This document shows, in pieces, positions 8,552 to 17,031 of a stretch of DNA of 64,000 nt. Source of the stretch: Roseobacter sp. CCS2 (GTDB taxonomy: Bacteria; Pseudomonadota; Alphaproteobacteria; Rhodobacterales; Rhodobacteraceae); NCBI RefSeq assembly GCF_000169435.1, contig NZ_AAYB01000001.1, forward strand, positions 992,001 through 1,056,000. The letters run 5' to 3'. Each line of letters opens with the position of its first letter. Position 1 is the stretch's first letter. The position numbers were made by a program, and so were the translations under genes. The notes beneath the pieces were generated by a model that was given only the letters and a program-made list of their open reading frames with translations, had not been told where the DNA came from and searched no databases.

Positions 8552-10006
8552 CTACACTCCCGTCGCAGGAATACCCGTCCGTTGCACGGGCTGCGGCGCG
8601 GTCAGTTCTTTCCATGACGACAGCGCCTTGTTCACTGGCGTATTCGCCTCGCGTTTCACGAACTTGCCGTGGCCTTCCTGCGTGCGCACGTCGCCATCAT
8701 GGATCGCTACATGGCCGCGTGTCAGGGTAAAGCGCGGCAGGCCCTTCACCTCTTTGCCCTCGAACACGTTGTAATCAATGGCCGATTGCTGGCTGCCAGC
8801 GGTGATTGTCTTGGTCTTCGCAGGGTCCCAGACCACCAGATCAGCATCTGCACCGACCATCACCGCCCCTTTATTCGGGTAGCAGTTCAAAATCTTCGCG
8901 ATATTGGTTGAGGTCACAGCGACAAATTCATTCGGCGTCAAACGACCCGTCTCAACCCCATGGGTCCAAAGCATCGGCATCCTGTCTTCAAGCCCGCCTG
9001 TGCCATTGGGAATCTTCGAGAAATCACCCACACCCGTCCGTTTTTGTTCAGTCGTAAAGGCGCAGTGATCCGTGGCCACAACGCTCAGCGACCCCGATTG
9101 CAGACCGGCCCAAAGGCTATCCTGATGCTGCTTATTGCGGAACGGCGGTGACATCACGCGGCGCGCGGCATGGTCCCAATCTTTGTTGAAATATTCACTC
9201 TCATCCAGCGTCAAATGCTGGATCAAAGGCTCACCCCAAACACGCTTGCCTTGCTGACGGGCACGGCGGATCGCCTCATGCGATTCCTCGCAGGACGTGT
9301 GCACCACATAAAGCGGCACACCCGCCATATCGGCGATCATGATAGCGCGGTTCGTCGCCTCGCCCTCAACTTGGCTGGGGCGCGAATAGGCATGGGCTTC
9401 GGGGCCGGTATTGCCTTCTGCCAGCAGTTTCGCGGTCATCTCGGCCACAACATCACCGTTTTCGGCATGGACCATCGCGATGGCGCCCAGTTCGGACAAG
9501 CGATTGAAGGATGAAAACAACTCATCATCATTCACCATCAGCGCGCCTTTATAGGCGAGGAAGTGCTTGAAGGTGTTGATTCCGCGGTCATTCACAACGG
9601 TTTCCATGTCGTTAAAAACCTGCTCGCCCCACCAAGTTACCGCCATATGGAAGGAATAATCACAGTTGGCGCGGGTCGATTTATTGTCCCAGCGCTTGAT
9701 GGCATCCAGCAGGCTTTCACCCTGATTGGGCAGGCAGAAATCGACGACCATCGTGGTGCCGCCAGCAAGCCCAGCGCGGGTGCCACTTTCAAAATCATCG
9801 CTGGAATAGGTGCCCATAAACGGCATTTCAAGGTGGACATGCGGGTCAATGCCGCCAGGCATGACATAGCAATCGGTCGCATCAAGCTGTTCATCACCGG
9901 ACAAGTTCTGACCAATCTCGATGATTTTGCCACCGTCGATCAAGACATCCGCGTTATAGGTCAGATCGTGTGTGACGATGGTGCCGTTCTTAATTACCTT
10001 GGTCAT
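8552..10006 (-). CDS. hydA: Dihydropyrimidinase (D-hydantoinase)
   Basis: 484 residues, the normal length. It hydrolyses 5,6-dihydrouracil or dihydrothymine to N-carbamoyl-beta-alanine or its methyl analogue, step two of reductive pyrimidine degradation. Zinc ligands are visible in DPHVHLEMP. The carboxylated lysine is expected in FKHFLAYKGALM, and further His/Asp ligands are in YVVHTSCEE and VVATDHCAF. The gene lies next to a beta-ureidopropionase-type hydrolase, and preA/preT supply step one, completing the pathway. Its start region is overlapped by 17 bases by the small membrane gene upstream. It is probably repressed by RutR through the operator at 11474-11489. Confidence 0.95.
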   Translation of the reverse strand: MTKVIKNGTIVTHDLTYNADVLIDGGKIIEIGQNLSGDEQLDATDCYVMPGGIDPHVHLEMPFMGTYSSDDFESGTRAGLAGGTTMVVDFCLPNQGESLLDAIKRWDNKSTRANCDYSFHMAVTWWGEQVFNDMETVVNDRGINTFKHFLAYKGALMVNDDELFSSFNRLSELGAIAMVHAENGDVVAEMTAKLLAEGNTGPEAHAYSRPSQVEGEATNRAIMIADMAGVPLYVVHTSCEESHEAIRRARQQGKRVWGEPLIQHLTLDESEYFNKDWDHAARRVMSPPFRNKQHQDSLWAGLQSGSLSVVATDHCAFTTEQKRTGVGDFSKIPNGTGGLEDRMPMLWTHGVETGRLTPNEFVAVTSTNIAKILNCYPNKGAVMVGADADLVVWDPAKTKTITAGSQQSAIDYNVFEGKEVKGLPRFTLTRGHVAIHDGDVRTQEGHGKFVKREANTPVNKALSSWKELTAPQPVQRTGIPATGV

Positions 10007-10205
10007 CTTGTTCCCCTTTATCCCTCTTGGGTCCTCCCCAAAAAGTCATCAATATGGCGTAGACTGCACCCGCAATCACAGCCGAAATGGCGACCTCGCG
10101 AAGCTCTGGCGGCCACGCCCGGCCGAACACGAAGTCAATCGCGAGCGAGATCAGTGCAAAAACTGGCGTAAAATAAAGGAAATGCCTCAGAAATCCTGAT
10201 TTCAC
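9990..10205 (-). CDS. Small two-TM membrane protein
   Basis: 71 residues starting with GTG at 10205. That start overlaps the TGA of the amidohydrolase (GTGA), and the gene ends 17 bases inside the dihydropyrimidinase gene, so it is tightly coupled on both sides. Two hydrophobic helices are seen (FLYFTPVFALISLAIDFVF and AISAVIAGAVYAILMTFW), with a charged tail GGPKRDKGEQDDQG. It is not recognised as a known family. It could be a small accessory of the importer or a membrane anchor. The coupling argues for a real gene; function unknown. Confidence 0.75.
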   Translation of the reverse strand: MKSGFLRHFLYFTPVFALISLAIDFVFGRAWPPELREVAISAVIAGAVYAILMTFWGGPKRDKGEQDDQGN

Positions 10206-11452
10206 CCCACAATCTCCGCCGTTTCGACCACCGCATGAAACAGCACATCCGTCCCGGCCCGCGCCCATTCTGGGCTGATCTCTTCCGCCTCATTATGGCT
10301 CAGCCCATCCACGCAAGGGCACATCACCATCGCTGTCGGATAGATATCATTGATCCAGCAGGCATCGTGCCCCGCACCGGACACGATATCCATGTGGCTA
10401 TAACCCAGCCGCTCGGCCGCATCGCGCACGGCCTTTACGCAGCCTTCGTCAAAGGCGGGCGGGTCAAATTGGCCAACGATCTCGCAGGAAAACTCGACCC
10501 CGATCTCTTCACAGAGCTTCGGCGCACGTTCGTTAAACTCGGCCACCATAGCATTCAGCTTATCCAATAGATGCGTCCGCATATCGACGGTGAAAACCAC
10601 CTTGCCGGGGATGATGTTGCGCGAGTTTGGGTAGACATCAATATGCCCAATCGCACCTACTGCACCCGGTTGGTTTTTCATCGCAATCTCATGAACCAGT
10701 TCAGTCACAAGCGCCAAACCACGACCCGCGTTCTTGCGCATATGCATGGGCGTTGATCCGGTGTGGCTTTCCTTGCCGGTCACCGTGCATTCAATCCAGC
10801 GCAGGCCCTGTCCATGGGTGACGACGCCGATGTCTTTGCCCTCGGCCTCCAAAATCGGTCCTTGTTCGATGTGCAGCTCAAAGAACGCATGCATCTTACG
10901 GTCGCCGACCTTTTCATCGCCCTTCCAGCCAATTCGTTCCAATTCATCGCCAAAGCGTTTGCCATCGGCATCAACACGATCATTTGCCCAGTCCAGCGTA
11001 TGCTTGCCCGCAAATACACCAGAGGCGAGCATCGCAGGGGCATACCGCGTGCCTTCCTCATTGGTCCAATTAGTCACCACAATCGGGTGTTTGGTTTTGA
11101 TATCCAGATCATTCAGCGTCCGCAGGATTTCGAGACCACCCAGCACACCCAGCACACCATCGTATTTGCCGCCTGTGGGCTGTGTGTCCAAATGCGATCC
11201 CACATAAACGGGCAGCGCATCCGGATCAGTCCCCTCGCGGCGGGCAAACATATTACCAATCTCGTCGACGCCCATGGTACAGCCCGCAGCCTCGCACCAT
11301 TTCTGGAATAGGTGGCGGCCTTCGCTATCTTCATCTGTCAGGGTTTGGCGGTTATTCCCACCTGCAACGCCCGGCCCAATCTTGGCCATTTCCGTCAGGC
11401 TGTCCCACAGCCGTTCACCATTGATACGCAGGTTTTCTCCGGGGGCTGGCAT
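10202..11452 (-). CDS. Zn-dependent hydrolase, beta-ureidopropionase / N-carbamoyl amidohydrolase
   Basis: 416 residues, M20 peptidase-fold amidohydrolase (allantoate/N-carbamoyl-amino-acid type). It likely hydrolyses N-carbamoyl-beta-alanine to beta-alanine, CO2 and ammonia, the last step of reductive pyrimidine catabolism. Metal-site motifs are seen: VGSHLDTQPTGGKYDG, WTNEEGTRYAP, ELHIEQGPILE and GAGHDACW. ATG at 11452 is preferred to the ATG at 11473 because AAGGAG stands six bases before it. It is the first gene of the operon that runs to 4084. The perfect RutR operator lies 22 bases upstream of this start. Confidence 0.92.
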   Translation of the reverse strand: MPAPGENLRINGERLWDSLTEMAKIGPGVAGGNNRQTLTDEDSEGRHLFQKWCEAAGCTMGVDEIGNMFARREGTDPDALPVYVGSHLDTQPTGGKYDGVLGVLGGLEILRTLNDLDIKTKHPIVVTNWTNEEGTRYAPAMLASGVFAGKHTLDWANDRVDADGKRFGDELERIGWKGDEKVGDRKMHAFFELHIEQGPILEAEGKDIGVVTHGQGLRWIECTVTGKESHTGSTPMHMRKNAGRGLALVTELVHEIAMKNQPGAVGAIGHIDVYPNSRNIIPGKVVFTVDMRTHLLDKLNAMVAEFNERAPKLCEEIGVEFSCEIVGQFDPPAFDEGCVKAVRDAAERLGYSHMDIVSGAGHDACWINDIYPTAMVMCPCVDGLSHNEAEEISPEWARAGTDVLFHAVVETAEIVG

Positions 11453-11473
11453 GGGGGGCTCCTTAGCTTGCAT

Positions 11474-11489
11474 TTGACCAAGTGGTCAA
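11474..11489. promoter_or_regulatory. RutR operator (perfect palindrome)
   Basis: TTGACCAAGTGGTCAA, a perfect 7-2-7 inverted repeat identical to the published RutR consensus (TTGACCANNTGGTCAA). It lies between the divergent rutR-like gene and the pyrimidine-degradation operon, 22 bases before the preferred amidohydrolase start. Binding there would repress one or both promoters until uracil or thymine releases RutR. Confidence 0.9.
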
Positions 11490-11615
11490 AACAACGCTAA
11501 CAGAGGGATAGCACCAGTCAAGTTTTCCGCTCGGATTGCAGGCAGATGCAACCAAAGCTGGCAGTTGTGGGTGCTTTCGCCCCGTTACCGCCTGTATTTT
11601 AAGCGAAGGAACGGC

Positions 11616-12230
11616 ATGACCAAACCGCCTACCCGTATCCAGCAACGCAACCGCGCTGCTATTCTGTCAGCCGGGCTGGACGTCTTTTCACAATACGGGT
11701 TTCGCGGCACAACGCTGGATCAGATTGCTGATACCGCCGGTCTGTCCAAGCCTAATCTGCTATATTATTTCGCCTCGAAAGAAGCGATCCATGCGGCCTT
11801 ACTGGAACGTCTTCTTGAAACATGGTTGGACCCACTCAAGGCACTTGATGGCGCTGGTGACCCGATTGCAGAGATCATGGGATATGCCCAGCGCAAATTG
11901 GCGATGAGCCGCGACTACCCCCGCGAAAGCCGCCTTTTTGCCAATGAAATCTTGCAGGGCGCACCACATATCCGTGATATCCTGCATACGGACCTTAAAA
12001 CGTTGGTCGATGAGAAGGCGCAGTTGATTCAAGCTTGGTCAGACGCCGGCAAGATTGCGGCAATCGATCCCCATCATCTGATCTTTTCCATTTGGGCCCT
12101 CACGCAGCACTACGCCGATTTTGATGTGCAGGTCCGTGCTGTCTTGTCAGGGGAAGACGCATACGCCGGGGCCGAGACCTTTTTGACCCATATGCTTGGG
12201 CGCACTTTGGCCATCGCACCAGCGACCTGA
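11616..12230 (+). CDS. rutR: RutR-type TetR family regulator of pyrimidine catabolism
   Basis: 204 residues. The N-terminal TetR helix-turn-helix is AILSAGLDVFSQYGFRGTTL followed by IADTAGLSKPNLLYYFASKE, and the C-terminal ligand domain contains SRDYPRESRLFANEIL and IDPHHLIFSIWALTQHYADF. These stretches closely match E. coli RutR as I recall it, including the LLYYF and STQHYADF-type blocks. RutR binds uracil or thymine and then leaves DNA. ATG at 11616 is used; an upstream in-frame codon at 11565 lacks support. It is divergent from the operon starting at 11452, with a perfect RutR operator between them. Confidence 0.92.
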   Translation: MTKPPTRIQQRNRAAILSAGLDVFSQYGFRGTTLDQIADTAGLSKPNLLYYFASKEAIHAALLERLLETWLDPLKALDGAGDPIAEIMGYAQRKLAMSRDYPRESRLFANEILQGAPHIRDILHTDLKTLVDEKAQLIQAWSDAGKIAAIDPHHLIFSIWALTQHYADFDVQVRAVLSGEDAYAGAETFLTHMLGRTLAIAPAT

Positions 12231-12286
12231 ACGGAACGATATCGCGCCACCATTGTTGATCCGCTATGACCAACAGGAGCGCAGAC

Positions 12287-12958
12287 ATGACATTTTCACT
12301 GACTTTGCAAGACATCAAACCCGTCACCCATGATACATATCAGCTGACCTTTGACAGACCTGATGGGTTCAACTTTGAGGTTGGGCAAGCCACCCACTTT
12401 GCTCTTGATCAGTCCGGTTGGCGTGATGAAGACCGCGCCTTCACCATGACCTCACTTCCGGGTGACAGCGACAAGCTGGAGTTTGTCATAAAATCCTACC
12501 CCAGCCATGACGGCGTGACCGAGCGTATTCCCGCGTTGCAACCGGGAGCGCAAGTGATCGCTGAGGAACCGGCAGGTGCGATCACTGATCATGGGCCCGG
12601 GACGTTTATTGCCGGTGGTGCAGGGATCACGCCTTTTATCGCCATCCTGCGCAGTCATGCCCAAAAAGGGGCCATGGACTGCCACCTGATTTTTGCCAAT
12701 GAAACCGAAAAAGATATCATTCTGAAAGATGAATTTGATGCGATGGAAGGCTTGAAGACATCCTACTTGGTCTCTGATCAGAACGACACTGATCACACGG
12801 CAGGCAGGCCTGACAAAGATATGCTGTCCAGTCTTGTCACTGATTTTGATCAGACCTTCTATGTTTGCGGCCCACAAAAGATGGTCGATGCTGTGCGCGA
12901 CGCCCTGAAAGAACTTGGTGCATCAGAGGACAAGATTATCACAGAAGAAGGGTGGTAG
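12287..12958 (+). CDS. FNR-family flavodoxin/ferredoxin reductase
   Basis: 223 residues with no iron-sulfur domain. FAD-binding motif DRAFTMTSL (RxFT-type), pyridine-nucleotide motif GGAGITPFIAIL and C-terminal YVCGPQKMVDAV mark the ferredoxin-NADP reductase superfamily. It moves electrons between NAD(P)H and a small carrier or oxygenase. ATG at 12287 is chosen over 12266 because AGGAG lies seven bases before it. It follows rutR by 56 bases on the same strand and may be cotranscribed, but a direct part in pyrimidine degradation is not evident. Confidence 0.88.
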   Translation: MTFSLTLQDIKPVTHDTYQLTFDRPDGFNFEVGQATHFALDQSGWRDEDRAFTMTSLPGDSDKLEFVIKSYPSHDGVTERIPALQPGAQVIAEEPAGAITDHGPGTFIAGGAGITPFIAILRSHAQKGAMDCHLIFANETEKDIILKDEFDAMEGLKTSYLVSDQNDTDHTAGRPDKDMLSSLVTDFDQTFYVCGPQKMVDAVRDALKELGASEDKIITEEGW

Positions 12959-12961
12959 CAT

Positions 12962-12996
12962 AAAGGGGGCCCGCCTTTACCGTGACGCCCCCCTTT
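12962..12996. terminator. Convergent terminator hairpin
   Basis: AAAGGGGGC and GCCCCCCTTT arms separated by about 16 bases, between two convergent genes. The T-runs are short (three on the plus side), so efficiency is uncertain. Confidence 0.5.
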
Positions 12997-13004
12997 AAAA
13001 ACCT

Positions 13005-13268
13005 TCAATGATTGCGCAATGCGTTGATCAACGCGTCTTTGGTCATGTCAGAACGTCCGTCAATGTCCAGTTCTTTGGCGCGATCATAAAGCGCATCACG
13101 CGTCCATTCCTCATAAGGCGGCTGCTTGCCGCCTTTCTGGGATGGCGACTGGTCATCGTTGGCTTTCGCATTGGCGATGCGTGCAGCCTTTTCCTTGGAT
13201 GCACCATCTTCGCGCAAGGCTTCATAGGTTTCGTCGTCCTTGACGGACGGTCCATGGTCTTTGATCAT
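13005..13268 (-). CDS. Small SAP/Rho-N-like domain protein
   Basis: 87 residues. The N-terminal half (MIKDHGPSVKDDETYEALRE, then KEKAARIANAKAND) resembles the DUF7218 type of short stress-associated proteins. The C-terminal half (DALYDRAKELDIDGRSDMTK then DALINALR) is a SAP/Rho N-terminal helix-extended-loop that usually binds nucleic acid. ATG at 13268 is chosen because AAAGGAG precedes it; the 163-residue frame to 13496 runs into preA and is rejected. It is probably a cytosolic DNA/RNA-associated protein. No link to pyrimidine breakdown is apparent. Confidence 0.8.
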   Translation of the reverse strand: MIKDHGPSVKDDETYEALREDGASKEKAARIANAKANDDQSPSQKGGKQPPYEEWTRDALYDRAKELDIDGRSDMTKDALINALRNH

Positions 13269-13317
13269 TTGCGTGTCTCCTTTGCCGGATGAACACGCAG
13301 GTAACACCTCAGGTTCC

Positions 13318-14622
13318 CTACTCTGCCGCGACAGCCCCGGGATTATTGGGGTGCGTAGTCCAATTAGCGTATTCTTTTTCAACCACTTTGCCGGTGCGCG
13401 GATCCACCTCACCCGGTTGCATCGCCTCCATGATGATGCAGTCTTCGACGGGGCAGACATCAACACACAGGTTGCAGGCGACACATTCTTCATCAATCAC
13501 GGTGAAGGTGCGGTCGTCGGACATTGCAATCGCCTGATGGCTGGTATCTTCACAAGCCGCATAGCAGCGACCACATTTGATACAATCGTCTTGGTTGATC
13601 TTGGCTTTGGCCACGTAATTTAGGTTCAGATACTGCCAATCTGTTACATTTGGCACCGCGCGGCCGATGACCTCTTCCACAGAAGTATAGCCTTTTTCAT
13701 CCATCCATTGGGACAGGCCGCTTTTCATCTCTTCCACGATCTTGAAACCATAGGTCATCGCCGCCGTACACACCTGCACATTGCCGCAGCCAAGGCTGAT
13801 GAACTCTGCCGCATCCCGCCATGTGGTCACACCGCCAATGCCACTGATCGGCAGACCGTGGGTTTCCGGGTTGCGTGCAATTTCAGATACCATCGACATG
13901 GCGATTGGTTTGACCGCCGGGCCGCAATAGCCCCCGTGGGACCCTTTGCCGTCGATCGAAGGCTCAGGTGACATCGTGTCGAGGTTCACTGACGTGATTG
14001 AGTTGATCGTGTTGATTAAACTCACCGCATCCGCACCACCGCGCATCGCCGCAGCGGCAGGTTTGCGCACGTCTGTAATATTAGGCGTCAGCTTTACGAT
14101 CACAGGTTTGTCGTAATACTGCTTGCACCAGCGTGTCACCATTTCGATGTATTCAGGCACCTGGCCGACAGCAGCACCCATACCCCGTTCTGACATCCCA
14201 TGCGGGCAACCAAAGTTCAGTTCGATCCCGTCTGCGCCTGTGGCCGCTACACGAGGAAGGATGTCTTTCCATGCCTGTTCTTCACACGGCACCATGATGG
14301 ACACGATCATCGCACGGTCGGGATAATCCGCCTTTACGCGGGTGATTTCTTCAAGGTTCACCTCAAGCGGGCGATCTGTGATCAACTCAATATTGTTAAG
14401 GCCCAGCAATCGCCGATCAGCGCCGTAGATGGCACCATAACGGGGGCCGTTGACGTTGACCACCGGTGGCCCTTCGGACCCAAGCGTTTTCCACACGACA
14501 CCGCCCCAACCTGCCTCAAACGCGCGGCGAACGTTGTATTCTTTGTCGGTCGGCGGGGCAGAGGCCAGCCAGAATGGGTTCGGGGATTTGATGCCCAGAA
14601 AGTCAGTTGTCAGATCAGCCAT
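13318..14622 (-). CDS. preA: NAD-dependent dihydropyrimidine dehydrogenase subunit PreA
   Basis: 434 residues. Reduces uracil and thymine to dihydro forms, step one of the reductive pathway. The N-terminal DHOD-like barrel binds FMN (LASAPPTDKEYNVRRAFEAG; ELNFGCPHGMSERGMG with the active-site Cys; GIGGVTTWRDAAEFI). The C-terminus carries two [4Fe-4S] motifs, CIKCGRCYAACE and CVACNLCVDVCP, which receive electrons from PreT. It starts one base after the preT stop. A C-terminal tail of about 30 residues follows the second cluster. Length and motifs match the E. coli YeiA type. Confidence 0.95.
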   Translation of the reverse strand: MADLTTDFLGIKSPNPFWLASAPPTDKEYNVRRAFEAGWGGVVWKTLGSEGPPVVNVNGPRYGAIYGADRRLLGLNNIELITDRPLEVNLEEITRVKADYPDRAMIVSIMVPCEEQAWKDILPRVAATGADGIELNFGCPHGMSERGMGAAVGQVPEYIEMVTRWCKQYYDKPVIVKLTPNITDVRKPAAAAMRGGADAVSLINTINSITSVNLDTMSPEPSIDGKGSHGGYCGPAVKPIAMSMVSEIARNPETHGLPISGIGGVTTWRDAAEFISLGCGNVQVCTAAMTYGFKIVEEMKSGLSQWMDEKGYTSVEEVIGRAVPNVTDWQYLNLNYVAKAKINQDDCIKCGRCYAACEDTSHQAIAMSDDRTFTVIDEECVACNLCVDVCPVEDCIIMEAMQPGEVDPRTGKVVEKEYANWTTHPNNPGAVAAE

Positions 14623-14623
14623 T

Positions 14624-15967
14624 TTAAGTGCTCCCCATCAAGGTTGCATGAATATCCATTGCCGCATCGCGCCCTTCGGCGACGGCTGTCACTGTCAGGT
14701 CATCGCCCCCGCTGGCACAGTCGCCGCCGGCCCAAACACCTGCCTGGCTAGTGCGCCCAGCACCTGTCACCGCAATCTTGCGCCCTTCGAGGTTCAACCC
14801 GCCATCGGTTGTCAGCATCTGACCAATCGCTTTGAAAACCTGATCGGCAGCAAGGCGGATCGTCTCACCCGTCCCTTTCAGGCCGGTGCCATTGTCGGAC
14901 GTATACTCCAGCTCAATCTCACGCACCGCACCGTTGCCATGGATCGCGACAGGTTGGGCATTGAACATCAGTCGCACACCTTTTGAGGCAGCGAGGTCCT
15001 GTTCGTATTCACTTGCACTCATCGCATCACGGCCCCGGCGATAAGCGATCGTGACGTTCTGTGCGCCCAACAGCTTGGACTGCACCGCAGCATCGACGGC
15101 GGTCATACCGCCACCGATCACCACAACATCGCGTCCAACGGGAAGGGCGGTCAGATCATCGGTTTGCCGCAGATCTTTGATAAAGTCGACCGCATCGCGC
15201 ACACCGCCTTTGTCTTCACCATCGGCGCGCAAGGCGTTCACACCGCCCAAGCCAACACCAAGGAAGACCGCATCAAAGCAGTGTGTCAGGGATTCCATTG
15301 TAAGGTCATCGCCAAGGCGCATACCCGGTTTAATCTCGATCCCGCCGATGCCCATCAGCCAATCGACCTCGCGCGCGGCAAAGTCGTCAGTCGACTTATA
15401 GGCGGCGATGCCAAATTCATTTAGGCCGCCCGCTTTTGCTTCGGCGTCATAGATTGTCACGTCGTGCCCATGCATTGCCAGCCGATGCGCGCACGCAAGC
15501 CCCGCAGGCCCTGCACCAACAACGGCGATCTTTTTACCCGTTTCGGGTGCGCGGTCGTATGGGTGGCGCTGCTTGGCCATCAGCGTATCGGTGGCATGGC
15601 GTTGCAGGCGCCCGATTTCAACCGGTTTACCTTCGGCCAATTCGCGTACGCAGGCCTGTTCGCACAGATCTTCGGTCGGGCAGACGCGGGCGCACATACC
15701 ACCAAGGATGTTTTGATCGAAGATGGTTTTGGCCGCAGATTCTGGCGTGCCAGTGCTGATCTGTCGAATGAACAGCGGGATATCGATGTCCGTGGGGCAG
15801 GCCGTTACGCAAGGCGCGTCATGGCAGAAATAGCAGCGGTCTGCAGCAACGGCAGCCTCGTGCGGGGCATAGGGCGCGTGCAGGTCATCAAAGTTTTCTG
15901 CAAGCATTTCCTGTGGCAAGCGCGCGGCGGCGATACCGGGGGTCATGGGGCTGGACATGGGTGTCAT
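14624..15967 (-). CDS. preT: Dihydropyrimidine dehydrogenase subunit PreT, NAD(P)-dependent
   Basis: 447 residues. Passes electrons from NADH through FAD and Fe-S clusters to PreA. N-terminal Fe-S cysteines are CYFCHDAPCVTACP and GGMCARVCPTEDLCEQAC. The FAD dinucleotide fold is VVGAGPAGLACAHRLAMHG, and the NAD site is VVIGGGMTAVDAAVQS. Two nearby ATGs are possible: 15967 is the longest, while 15958 has the better spaced AGG and may be the real start. A degenerate RutR-type palindrome lies 43 bases upstream, so this two-gene operon is probably co-regulated with the hydrolases. Confidence 0.94.
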   Translation of the reverse strand: MTPMSSPMTPGIAAARLPQEMLAENFDDLHAPYAPHEAAVAADRCYFCHDAPCVTACPTDIDIPLFIRQISTGTPESAAKTIFDQNILGGMCARVCPTEDLCEQACVRELAEGKPVEIGRLQRHATDTLMAKQRHPYDRAPETGKKIAVVGAGPAGLACAHRLAMHGHDVTIYDAEAKAGGLNEFGIAAYKSTDDFAAREVDWLMGIGGIEIKPGMRLGDDLTMESLTHCFDAVFLGVGLGGVNALRADGEDKGGVRDAVDFIKDLRQTDDLTALPVGRDVVVIGGGMTAVDAAVQSKLLGAQNVTIAYRRGRDAMSASEYEQDLAASKGVRLMFNAQPVAIHGNGAVREIELEYTSDNGTGLKGTGETIRLAADQVFKAIGQMLTTDGGLNLEGRKIAVTGAGRTSQAGVWAGGDCASGGDDLTVTAVAEGRDAAMDIHATLMGST

Positions 15968-16009
15968 CCTGTCGTGGCTAATCCCCTTTAGCCTGCCACA
16001 GTTTTATTT

Positions 16010-16025
16010 TTTATCAAATGGTAAA
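16010..16025. promoter_or_regulatory. Candidate second RutR operator
   Basis: TTTATCAAATGGTAAA has the same 7-2-7 geometry as the RutR consensus and matches 11 of the 14 specified bases. It sits 43-58 bases upstream of preT. The match is weaker than at 11474, so binding is an inference supported mainly by the shared pathway. Confidence 0.55.
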
Positions 16026-16122
16026 TTTTTGGCGGTTTATGAAAACACCTCTAGGCGCGTTGTTGAAAGGTCAGGATGCCTCCGGCGGAGGTATTTTTGA
16101 ACATGAGAAGCAATGGGTTAGC

Positions 16123-17031
16123 CTAGAAGTGGAACGGGTCCACTATGATGCGTTTGCCCAGTGTCAACGCATCTGCGACATGGATCATGGGGGACACATC
16201 AACCTCTGATGCGCCATTTTTCACCAATTCTGCCATGCGATCATAGAGCGCGGGGTATTCACGGTTGTCACCCGCAGCGATTTCTTTGCCCTCAATCATC
16301 AGGCGGTCGCCACCATCATGCAGGTTGAGTGTGCCTGCGGTTGTTTCCACGGTGATGTCCCAGCTTTGCGGGCCTTCTTGGCGCCAATCGAAGTCTCCGC
16401 TCACGTTTTCGGTCCATTGCAGTTGCGCCGCAATCGGCGTGTCACGGTTTGCAGGAAACTTCAGATCAGCCGTGCGCAGATGGAAGGGCATTGGTAGGAT
16501 TTCAGTGATGATCGAAATGGCGTTGCTACCCGGATCGAAGACACCCATGCCGCCGGGGGCGAAGACCCACTCCTGCCCCGGGTGCCAGCGCCGCACGTCC
16601 TCTTTCCAGTTGATGTGCGCGCCTGTCACTTCCTTGTCGGCAAGCCATGCTTTGGCGGGCGCGACGCCTTTTGCCATGCGGCTGTGCCATGTGGTGTAGA
16701 GCGTGACGCCAGCCGCTTGCGCCATTGTCGCCAGTGCATCAACTTCGGCCAAGGTTGCACCGGGTGGTTTTTCCAGCATCACGTGGCGACCCGCTGCGAT
16801 GGCCTTTGCGGCATAGTCATAGCGCGGCACTGGGGGCAGGCAGAGCGAGATGACAGAGATGTCAGGTCGTTCCACCAGCATCTGATCAAAATCGGTGTAG
16901 GATGGCACGCCATCAACAGTCCCTGCCCGACTGACCGTCGCGGCCAAGTTCCAATCATCGCTACCGGCAATGGTAGGCACGTGTTGATCGACGGCGATTT
17001 TACCGATCCCGACCAGACAAATCGGTGTCAT
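16123..17031 (-). CDS. Gfo/Idh/MocA family sugar dehydrogenase (L-arabinose/D-galactose 1-dehydrogenase-like)
   Basis: 302 residues. The N-terminal Rossmann fold is unusual for being short (ICLVGIGKIAVDQHVPTI), followed by LEKPPGATLAEVDAL with the conserved EKP, and TTWHSRMAKGVAPAKAWL. These resemble the L-arabinose/D-galactose 1-dehydrogenase subgroup as I recall it. It would oxidise the aldose C1 to the lactone with NAD(P). The ATG overlaps the stop of the dehydratase by one base (TGATG). Coupling to an IlvD/Edd dehydratase supports a non-phosphorylative sugar-acid route. The exact sugar cannot be decided. Confidence 0.85.
   Translation of the reverse strand: MTPICLVGIGKIAVDQHVPTIAGSDDWNLAATVSRAGTVDGVPSYTDFDQMLVERPDISVISLCLPPVPRYDYAAKAIAAGRHVMLEKPPGATLAEVDALATMAQAAGVTLYTTWHSRMAKGVAPAKAWLADKEVTGAHINWKEDVRRWHPGQEWVFAPGGMGVFDPGSNAISIITEILPMPFHLRTADLKFPANRDTPIAAQLQWTENVSGDFDWRQEGPQSWDITVETTAGTLNLHDGGDRLMIEGKEIAAGDNREYPALYDRMAELVKNGASEVDVSPMIHVADALTLGKRIIVDPFHF

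Noticed and set aside
12266..12286. Half-site TGACCA upstream of the FNR-type reductase as a third RutR site
   Set aside because: Only one half matches; no inverted partner at two-base spacing.
13269..13496. N-terminal extension of the SAP-like small gene
   Set aside because: It overlaps preA, and a clear RBS and ATG mark 13268.
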